From Bacteroidota bacterium (GTDB lineage Bacteria; Bacteroidota; Bacteroidia; J057; JADKCL01): a stretch of DNA of 64,000 nt. Location: assembly GCA_016718825.1 (NCBI GenBank), contig JADKCL010000011.1:124001-188000 (forward strand), given 5' to 3'. A model generated the notes under the pieces. That model was given only the letters and a program-made list of their open reading frames with translations. It was not told the DNA's origin and did not search any database. Within the stretch, counting starts at the first letter, position 1. Each line of letters starts with the position of its first letter. Positions 57,616-64,000 of the stretch are shown here, piece by piece. The position numbers and the translations under genes were made by a program.

Positions 57616-58145
57616 TCAAATCCAGATTTGCCCGAAGTCAATCTCTACTTTGCATTCGTCGAGATCAAAGGTGAATTGTCCGTCTCGTTGCTCGGACAAA
57701 GTCTGATATTCGCCATCTTCCAAACCCATGATGCGGATCCATTCTTCTTCAGGATGCACGATCAGATAATACGGACCACCTTTGACAGCGTATTGGGCAG
57801 CTTTCACATGCAAATCCTTGGTGGGCCGACCAAAACCGGCGTTTTCTCAAGGATGGTGAAGTCCTTGGGGGCATCGCAAACTACCAGTAAGTCTGGTTGA
57901 AGAACGGTAGACTCATCTACCTTGAAATTCACAGGTAAGTAAGCCTTGCACATTTTGCATTTTTTCAAGCTATCCTTGAAAGCACGCAAAAGTTCAAAAT
58001 TTAGCTCCTGATGCCTGCTATTGGGCGCCGGAGACATTGCCCAAGCCAATCCGTCGATGAGTTCCCACTGACCTTCCCATTGTTCCCAATCCCGAATCGT
58101 ATAGCGGGGCAACAAATCTCGCGTTTGCGGTTTTTCAATTTCCAT
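57616..58145 (-). pseudogene. Uma2-family (DUF820) endonuclease-like gene, broken
   Basis: The 5' part (ATG at 58145) is a normal Uma2 N-terminus: YTIRDWEQWEGQWELIDGLAWAMSPAPNSRHQELNFELLRAFKDSL ... LPVNFKVDESTVLQPDLLVVCD ... EKTPVLV. It then runs into a stop after GPPRICM. The 3' part in another frame continues the family (PTKDLHVKAAQYAVKGGPYYLIVHPEEEWI). The junction (about 57820-57835) lacks the conserved VVEILSPS segment that holds an active-site glutamate. A short out-of-frame deletion therefore fits better than a one-base error. The gene is probably non-functional. Confidence 0.75.
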
Positions 58146-58343
58146 GGCCAAACCAATTCCATAAATATACCGAAATCAGCATTCATAGAAACGCGGAGTC
58201 TTCAATTCGGATTGCATCAAATAAAACGTTTCGGAACCCAAGCCATGCCATCTTACAATTCTTGTTTTTGAAACCGCCCTAAAAGGCCTATTTTTGCTAA
58301 TCCAAATCAAAGGTTGCCTTGTGCAACGGCAAAGCTGGTTTTC

Positions 58344-58934
58344 ATGAATCTGGAGGAAGCGCGGCACTACATTCTCAATTGGCTTGACCGAGGATTATCT
58401 GCGGACCTGACCTACCATTCGCCATCTCATACGCGCGATGTGGTCGCCGCGACGATGCGGATCGCACCATTGGAAGGAATTGGCGGCGAAGATTTGGTGC
58501 TTTTGGAAACGGCAGCCTTGTACCACGATGCAGGATTTCTTCAGCAATATCATTTGCATGAAGAACAAAGCTGCCTGATTGCACGGGAGGCATTGCCAAG
58601 TTTCGGATACTCCTCGGCAGCGATCGATCTGATATGTGAGACCATTATGGCCACCCGCATTCCGCAAAGTCCAAAAACACTTCTGGCAGAGGTGCTCTGT
58701 GACGCTGACCTAGACTACCTTGGAAGTGACGATTTCTACCGAATCGGGAACGGTCTATTTCAAGAATTCCTCCATCACGGCGTCATTGGCGACGAAATGG
58801 CTTGGAACAGAATGCAGGTGCGTTTTCTCGAAAGCCACGCTTACTTTACAAAAACAGCCCAAGCGGAACGAAATCCTGGCAAACTTGAGCGCCTGAAAGA
58901 AGTCAAGGCGTTCGTCGCCGGTTATGCCGATTAA
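58344..58934 (+). CDS. HD-domain phosphohydrolase with phosphodiesterase-like signature
   Basis: 196 residues from the ATG at 58344 (MNLEEARHYILNWLDRGLSADLTYHSPSHTRDVV); the upstream TTG at 58314 adds ten residues of no family character. The HD ligands are H25/H29, H61-D62 (ALYHDAGF) and D120/D122 (VLCDADLDYLG). The segment YHSPSHTRDVV resembles the YHNxxHxxDV signature of class I cyclic-nucleotide phosphodiesterases and of related bacterial HD proteins. Its 3' end overlaps the convergent transporter/CNB gene by 4 bases. Next to a predicted adenylate cyclase and a cNMP-binding protein, a cAMP phosphodiesterase role is plausible but unproven. Confidence 0.85.
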   Translation: MNLEEARHYILNWLDRGLSADLTYHSPSHTRDVVAATMRIAPLEGIGGEDLVLLETAALYHDAGFLQQYHLHEEQSCLIAREALPSFGYSSAAIDLICETIMATRIPQSPKTLLAEVLCDADLDYLGSDDFYRIGNGLFQEFLHHGVIGDEMAWNRMQVRFLESHAYFTKTAQAERNPGKLERLKEVKAFVAGYAD

Positions 58935-61900
58935 CGATTCTCTTGACGCAGCTGCCGAATGATTTCGTTTTGGCGTCGCAGGCGCTGCGCCAAAATCACC
59001 AAAATGCCCCTAGCCACTTCGGTTCGGTCTTCGATCAATTCGTAAAAATCGTCTTGGTCAATGCGCAGTAGCAAGCAGTCGGTCGCAGCAACAGCGTCTG
59101 CCGATCGCGGCTCGGTTTCCACCAATGCCAATTCGCCGAAGAAGTCATTTTTTCCCAAGGTCGCAAAGATGGTGGCTCCGTCACCGATCCTGATTTCCCC
59201 TTCGGCGATCAAATACATACAATCTCCCGTGTCTCCCTTCTGGAAGAGAACATCGCCTTCGGGGACCTGCTCGACGATGACAATCGCGGCGACCTCTGCC
59301 AGGGTGTTTTCCGGTGTTTCCGAAAAGAGGGCACTTGCTTTGAGCATCAGCACAATTTCCAATGGAGAGAAGCCATTACCTTCTCCAGTCGTTGCATTCA
59401 TGTGGTCGGAGTTTAGAATTGACGGAAATTGGCGTGAAAGCCAATGGGAGTATTTGGCGAGAAACGGTGTGGATGCCGCCATGGCATTTTGAACGAGCTC
59501 CTTAGACGGTGCGCCGCCGTATTGAAGATAGTGGTCGGTTGCCAATGACAAAGTCCATGCGTCATGCACGCTTGAAGCCTTTTCCATCACCTGAATACAG
59601 CTTTGAAGCATTGTCTCGGTAGAGGTCTTGCCATCTGTATTGTCTGAGCGGCCCAGAAAAATCACTTCCAAAAGCGGCAAAACACGTGCTGCCTGGGCAC
59701 GTGGAAGCAAATGGTCCAAAATTTCCAGGGCATCTGCACGCAGTTCGCGATTCTCAAATTGCAGCCCGTGGCGCACGCGCAACACCGTGCGTGTGTCATG
59801 TATAAACGTAAAGCTCATGAGCAACAAATCCGCAAGAGAACGCAATTCAACTTGAATCGCATTTGCAAGCTGCATTCCTTTTTCCGAGGCCAACAGCAAT
59901 CCGTATTGTTTTAGCCCCGTTTGCAGGTGCCGCTGCAATTCGGCTATCAAATCGGCAACCTTTTTGTCTTTGGGTGCCTTGAAGCCCCTTTTCATCAAGG
60001 CATGGATCGCCTCTCGGCGGAGGTGCACATCTTGGCTATGCATCTGGGTCAGCAGGAATTCGGTGCTGACTGCGGATCCCGGCTGTCCCCCGATTTTGCA
60101 CAACGCGCGCAAAACGGTATGATTTCCTTCGGCCAACTTTGAAATATCGTCGGCATCAAAATTTGCCAAGGCCAATATCGCTGCGGCGCGATGGGCAGGC
60201 TTTTTAGCCAGGGCGATCAGCGCTGGCAACAGTGCAGGGTGACCCAACTTTCCTGCTGTCTGGATCGCATCCTGCACGATGATATTCGAATCCGAGCCAA
60301 GCAAACTTCCTACGTCACCATGTCTTGCATCCTGCCGTGTTTCGCCGATGATCCAAAGCGCGAGTTTTGAATCCTCCTGCCTTGCTGTTCCGATCAACTG
60401 TTGCAACACATCCTCGCCACGATTGCGAATTTGTGAATCGCTGTTGAGAAGCAAGCCGGCAATCGCGCCACCGCGAACGGCGTCGTCTGAATGACGCGTA
60501 AACGAATCGATTTTGGACGCGTCCTTTATGGTACTGAGGAGCAACTTGGAGGCGAGTCGCTGCAGCGGCCGATTGCCTCCATCGGCCGCGAGACGTAAGA
60601 GCAATTCTTCCGGGATTGTTGCCTCGCGTTTGGCGAGACATTCCAAGACAAATTGTTGCAGTGCCGGCAAGGGCCGTCCAAGGGCCTGGATTAACAGTTG
60701 GTTGAAATCCACCAAAGGATTATCCTCCAACATCCTTAGGGCATAGATGGCTTCGGTTTCCTGTCCGCTTTCAAGTTTTGTGAGCAGCAAGGCTGTCATC
60801 GGTTTGCCAGCGATCGACACCGACTGACCATCCAAAAATCGCTTGCGCACGCTGTCGCGCAACATGTCCAACCACTCTTGGCTCAGTCGGTGCGCGGTGT
60901 ACGTCCATAGGAGGCAGACCAAAGCCAAGGCAACAGCGAGAATTTTAAACATCGATTCTTCGGCATAGGTCTCCCCTGCAAAGATTGCTGCCCCGATACA
61001 AACCAATCCGAATGGATCGACCAAGCCTTTCATGATCGTATGCCCCCGAAGTCTGGAATGCGAGTTCAGCGGCTGAAACAATGCCAAGAACATCGGATCG
61101 ACCAACGTGTACTTGCTCACATCGCGCACGAGGTACATCATGGAAAAAAACCACAACATCACCTTCTGATCCCCTGTCATTTCAATCGGCAACAGCAAGA
61201 CCAAGCAGGGAAGCAACAGCAGAATCGGAAGAAAGAGCAAAATCTTCGAAACGCCGATGCGTTGCAAAAGCTTCCCCGTGAAGAGTAGCTTCAGGGAAAA
61301 AGTCACAACCATTGCACTCGTCATGAACAAGCCCAGGAAGGAGGCGAGCTCGTGGCTCGTATGGTACTGATGCTTGACCTTGCCATAAAATGAAAAGTCG
61401 ACCAAGCCCATCGCGAAACTGCTGAGCAGGGCAAACGCTGCAAGCGCAAAAATGAATTCGCTGCCAAAAAATTTGCGCAGGAACCGATCGGGAGGCGGAG
61501 CTTGTTTGTGGTGATGGGAATGATGGGTGTGATGATGCAGTTGTGCAATAGCGGCAGGGTTGCGCAATACCCTTCGCAACATCAAAAACCCCAGCAAGAA
61601 GGCGACCACGCTGGCATAGAGCAAGTCTTCGGGGGCAACCGCTTTTGAAAGTAGCGACACTGCCAAGTACCCCAACATTTTGGCAGGAATATCCCCTGAA
61701 CCGATCAGCCCAAAAAGCCGCTTGCTCTGCCGAATATCAAACACCAAGGAAGTAAGGCCCCAAAACTCGAGGTTGGCAAGCATGTAGACGATGCGATAAG
61801 CGATCAACATCGCAAATGCTACCACTGCGTGGTTGAGCATATAGCCGGAGAGTCGCACCATCAAAACAATCACAGGAAGTGCAAGGACAACAGCCGGTAG

Positions 61901-62173
61901 ATATTTCTCAAGTGCGAGCTTGTGTTCAAAATGGGCATAAACACGCGCGACGAGCATCATTGCCACTCCCGCAACGACAAAAGCCAAGGCGAGCATCGCC
62001 CCTTCAAACTCATGGATGAAAATTGCACTCGAAGTTGTAAACAGAAATGCAATGCCGGCTCCGAGAAAAAAATTGTGGAGCAGCAACGGAAACACCAATG
62101 GTGCTTCGTCGCGTTCCACTCCTAGAAAACGCAGGATACTAGACTGTCTCTGATTGTTTTCTCCCAAAATCAA
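58931..62173 (-). CDS. NTT/MFS-like membrane protein with HEAT repeats and cyclic-nucleotide-binding domain
   Basis: 1080 residues. Residues about 20-445 form twelve membrane helices of the ATP/ADP-translocase-like (NTT) or MFS type (FLGVERDEAPLVFPLLLHNFFLGAGIAFLF ... ). A histidine-rich cytoplasmic loop (HHHTHHSHHHK, about 218-228) may bind metal. Residues about 450-900 are HEAT-like helical repeats (EDNPLVDFNQLLIQALGRPLPALQQFVLECLAKRE and others). Residues about 945-1065 form a CNB domain with LFQKGDTGDCMYLIAEGEIRIGDG and the phosphate-binding cassette FFGELALVETEPRSADA, including its Arg. It is 29 bases downstream of the cyclase gene. It may be a cNMP-gated transporter or a membrane sensor; nucleotide transport is not shown. 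Confidence 0.82.
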   Translation of the reverse strand: MILGENNQRQSSILRFLGVERDEAPLVFPLLLHNFFLGAGIAFLFTTSSAIFIHEFEGAMLALAFVVAGVAMMLVARVYAHFEHKLALEKYLPAVVLALPVIVLMVRLSGYMLNHAVVAFAMLIAYRIVYMLANLEFWGLTSLVFDIRQSKRLFGLIGSGDIPAKMLGYLAVSLLSKAVAPEDLLYASVVAFLLGFLMLRRVLRNPAAIAQLHHHTHHSHHHKQAPPPDRFLRKFFGSEFIFALAAFALLSSFAMGLVDFSFYGKVKHQYHTSHELASFLGLFMTSAMVVTFSLKLLFTGKLLQRIGVSKILLFLPILLLLPCLVLLLPIEMTGDQKVMLWFFSMMYLVRDVSKYTLVDPMFLALFQPLNSHSRLRGHTIMKGLVDPFGLVCIGAAIFAGETYAEESMFKILAVALALVCLLWTYTAHRLSQEWLDMLRDSVRKRFLDGQSVSIAGKPMTALLLTKLESGQETEAIYALRMLEDNPLVDFNQLLIQALGRPLPALQQFVLECLAKREATIPEELLLRLAADGGNRPLQRLASKLLLSTIKDASKIDSFTRHSDDAVRGGAIAGLLLNSDSQIRNRGEDVLQQLIGTARQEDSKLALWIIGETRQDARHGDVGSLLGSDSNIIVQDAIQTAGKLGHPALLPALIALAKKPAHRAAAILALANFDADDISKLAEGNHTVLRALCKIGGQPGSAVSTEFLLTQMHSQDVHLRREAIHALMKRGFKAPKDKKVADLIAELQRHLQTGLKQYGLLLASEKGMQLANAIQVELRSLADLLLMSFTFIHDTRTVLRVRHGLQFENRELRADALEILDHLLPRAQAARVLPLLEVIFLGRSDNTDGKTSTETMLQSCIQVMEKASSVHDAWTLSLATDHYLQYGGAPSKELVQNAMAASTPFLAKYSHWLSRQFPSILNSDHMNATTGEGNGFSPLEIVLMLKASALFSETPENTLAEVAAIVIVEQVPEGDVLFQKGDTGDCMYLIAEGEIRIGDGATIFATLGKNDFFGELALVETEPRSADAVAATDCLLLRIDQDDFYELIEDRTEVARGILVILAQRLRRQNEIIRQLRQENR

Positions 62174-62202
62174 CAGCTTCTTAGATCGAACAAGGGATGA
62201 AG

Positions 62203-64000
62203 TTAAGGCCTTGTCACAAAATACATATCGACTTCGCCTTTATTTTTTGCGCTTACCTTCCCGCGGTAAACAAACCGGAATTGGTCCTTCACCAAATCAT
62301 GCGTGGACCCCGAAACATTGACTTTTCCCGGTTCCCCGCTAGATTCCATGCGACTTGCCGTGTTCACACAATCGCCCCAAATATCATAGGCAAACTTCTT
62401 GATACCCACCACCCCGGCCACCACGGGCCCGGAATTGACCCCGATGCGGACATTCCACCGCAAAAGAGGATCTTGAATGGCTGCATTAAATTCGGTGATG
62501 TAGTCGAGCATTTCAAGACCTGCATGGACAGCATTGGCTGCATGTTGTGCGTCGGTCTCCGGCAGGCCTGCCACACACATATAGGAATCCCCGATCGTCT
62601 TGATACGGCTCAACCCGTGCTTTTCGCAGATCAGGTCAAAGGCCAAAAAGACCTTGTCCAGCGTGGTGATCAGCGCTTCGGGACTCATGCGCTCGGAAAT
62701 GCTGGTGAAACCCACAAAGTCCGTGAAAAGAACCGATACTGCATCATAATGCTTGGGCGTAAACACCCCTTTCTCCTTCAGCTCTGCCGCCACAGCGGCA
62801 GGAAGGATATTCAACAAAAGTGCCTCCGACTTCTCTCGCTCCGCCTCAATCACTTTCTGATTGAGTGTAATGATGAGGTTCTGCTTGGCTATTCGGCGAT
62901 TTTTGGACCTCAACTGGAGGAGAATCACAAAAATGATCAACAAAACCATCCCCAATCCCGCCAAAAACAGGTACAAGTTGCGGCTTCGGGCCTTTTCTTG
63001 AGACAATTTGAGGCTTTCCTCTGACAATTTGAGCTTCTCGTTGTCAAGTTCCAGTTGCGAATTGGCCTTTTCAATTTCAAGTTGGGCATTTGCCTGGCGC
63101 ACACTGTCAGCGCGCAATGTTTCGTAGTCCAAAAGCAATTTTTGCCGTTCCTTTTCCTGGTTGAGGTTGGTGATTTCTGTGTTTTGCTGCTCGAGCCGGC
63201 GTTGCCGGCGCACCAATTCGAGTTCTGTCTTGGCTTTGTTGGCGATCAGTTGCTGATTTTCCGACTCCTTGGCCAGTGTTTTACTCTTTTCTTCTGCTGC
63301 CTCCCGCTCGGCACGCAGCTTGGCATTCTCAGACTCCTTGATGTCTTCGTTGATGTAAAAGAGCTTCAATTCCTTTTCCATCCGCTCCAGGATAAACTGC
63401 TGTTGCAGGATGTCGTCGTTTTTGCGCCGTTCAATCGCCGACAAACTGTCTTCCAGCTTCAAATGCCGCTTGTAATCCGCCAAGGCGAGTTCGTATTCAT
63501 GCAAGGATTCATAAATCGTAGACCGGGTATTGTAAGCGCTTTGCAAGACATCAGGATAACCTTTTCCCCGGGCAATCTCAATGGCTTTGTTGCTCATAAC
63601 CAGCGCCTCGTAGGTCTGGTTGTTTTGGTAATGTACCAAAGCAAGGTAGTCGAGCACTTGCGCTTGCGCACTGTAGGATCCAGCTTTTTGGTATCTATCG
63701 GCGGACTTGTTGAGGAATTCGATTGCTGATTTGTAATCGTGTTGAATTTGACTCATGATGCCCATACTCTGGAGCAATTGGGCTTGGAGAAGGTCGTTTT
63801 TGAGTCGCTGTGCATCCCGCAAGGCCTCCGAAAAGAACTTCATCGCAGCGTCGTTGCGGCCTGCATACTTGGCCGAATGCCCTAAGTTATTCATCGCAGT
63901 CGTGCGATAACCCTCGTCGTGAATGCTGTCTGCGAGGTGGTAAATGGCCGAATCGATGGCAAATGCTTTGTCGTAGCGGTGGCTATCATGGGCAAGCAAT
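62203..64000 (-). CDS. TPR-coiled-coil-TM class III adenylate cyclase, 5' end outside window
   Basis: About 599 codons run to the right edge with no convincing start (only a TTG at 63999), so the N-terminus lies outside. The order is TPR-like helical repeats (DDYRTTAMNNLGHSAKYAGRNDAAMKFFSEAL, DYKSAIEFLNKSADRYQKAGSYSAQAQVL ...), a long charged coiled coil (about 200-330), one membrane helix (LYLFLAGLGMVLLIIFVILLQ), then the cyclase domain. Metal ligands are in VLFTDFVGFTSIS and IGDSYM. The adenine-selecting Lys is in KTIGDSY (codon 62599-62601) and Asp in YDIWGD (codon 62383-62385). The transition-state Asn/Arg are in VNTASRM. K plus D indicates ATP rather than GTP. It is the likely source of cAMP for the CNB protein downstream. 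Confidence 0.88.
   Translation of the reverse strand, partial: LLAHDSHRYDKAFAIDSAIYHLADSIHDEGYRTTAMNNLGHSAKYAGRNDAAMKFFSEALRDAQRLKNDLLQAQLLQSMGIMSQIQHDYKSAIEFLNKSADRYQKAGSYSAQAQVLDYLALVHYQNNQTYEALVMSNKAIEIARGKGYPDVLQSAYNTRSTIYESLHEYELALADYKRHLKLEDSLSAIERRKNDDILQQQFILERMEKELKLFYINEDIKESENAKLRAEREAAEEKSKTLAKESENQQLIANKAKTELELVRRQRRLEQQNTEITNLNQEKERQKLLLDYETLRADSVRQANAQLEIEKANSQLELDNEKLKLSEESLKLSQEKARSRNLYLFLAGLGMVLLIIFVILLQLRSKNRRIAKQNLIITLNQKVIEAEREKSEALLLNILPAAVAAELKEKGVFTPKHYDAVSVLFTDFVGFTSISERMSPEALITTLDKVFLAFDLICEKHGLSRIKTIGDSYMCVAGLPETDAQHAANAVHAGLEMLDYITEFNAAIQDPLLRWNVRIGVNSGPVVAGVVGIKKFAYDIWGDCVNTASRMESSGEPGKVNVSGSTHDLVKDQFRFVYRGKVSAKNKGEVDMYFVTRP

Noticed and set aside
57577..57900. 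107-codon plus-strand frame
   Set aside because: Opposite the Uma2 pseudogene; no family features.

Overview
The window looks like chromosomal DNA of a member of the Bacteroidota. Several secreted proteins end in type IX secretion (T9SS) type A sorting domains. Nitrogen assimilation uses a type III glutamine synthetase. Several genes are preceded by the Bacteroidota -7 element TAnnTTTG, in one case with a well-spaced TTTG, and Shine-Dalgarno sequences are not conspicuous. GC is near 50 %. A free-living, possibly Saprospiria-like lineage is plausible, but the sequence does not fix the genus. Most content is ordinary housekeeping and envelope function, with a few accessory clusters.

Layout. 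1-2058: lptB and a truncated GH3-family gene (minus). 2257-6046: two T9SS cargo proteins. 6248-7976: recJ with a one-base frameshift. 8235-9767: a GT-C membrane protein, followed by a 1911-residue PAS/GAF histidine kinase (9848-15583). 15580-22219: a metallo-beta-lactamase-fold hydrolase, a DUF4011-like SF1 helicase with a C-terminal Vsr-like nuclease, and an ArnT-like glycosyltransferase. 22467-23225: a small zinc-finger protein, a repeat patch and tRNA-Pro(CGG). 23321-27080: PBP4-type carboxypeptidase, secreted multicopper oxidase and a small membrane protein. 27327-36367: plus-strand run rsmI-lnt-suhB-secA-SPOR protein-GT-C protein. 36351-39918: OmpA-type lipoprotein, a TonB-like duplicated-domain protein and dusB. 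40091-43395: cdsA, glutamate dehydrogenase, a tandemly duplicated terminator and a TapB-like secreted protein. 43477-45552: an MbnH/MbnP-type copper pair. 45780-47966: glnN. 48415-53379: T9SS cargo, ADP-ribosylglycohydrolase, zinc-ribbon protein, small secreted protein and LpxH-like phosphoesterase. 53380-53797: an abnormal homopurine tract. 53798-57531: an operon of an RPE-like/CBS fusion (frameshifted), a DAHP-synthase-type enzyme, an HTH-KdsC-type phosphatase and a MORN-type protein whose N-terminus is built from short repeats. 57616-58145: a broken Uma2 gene. 58344-64000: HD phosphohydrolase, transporter-like HEAT/cyclic-nucleotide-binding protein and a TPR adenylate cyclase.

How the genes may work together. 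The clearest candidate system is at the right end. A class III cyclase with adenylate-type residues lies directly upstream of a transporter-like protein with a competent-looking cNMP-binding domain. A convergent HD protein with a phosphodiesterase-like YHxxxHTxDV signature completes a possible synthesis-sensing-breakdown set. The MbnP/MbnH pair is another functional unit, in which the substrate protein carries a T9SS tag and the di-heme enzyme is a lipoprotein. The RPE-like/CBS, DAHP synthase and KdsC-like genes are translationally coupled and may make a 3-deoxy-ulosonate or feed the shikimate pathway. Two one-base frameshifts and the homopurine tract suggest that part of the unusual signal may be sequence error; this needs read-level checking. 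I saw no CRISPR array, prophage, IS element, rRNA or plasmid origin.
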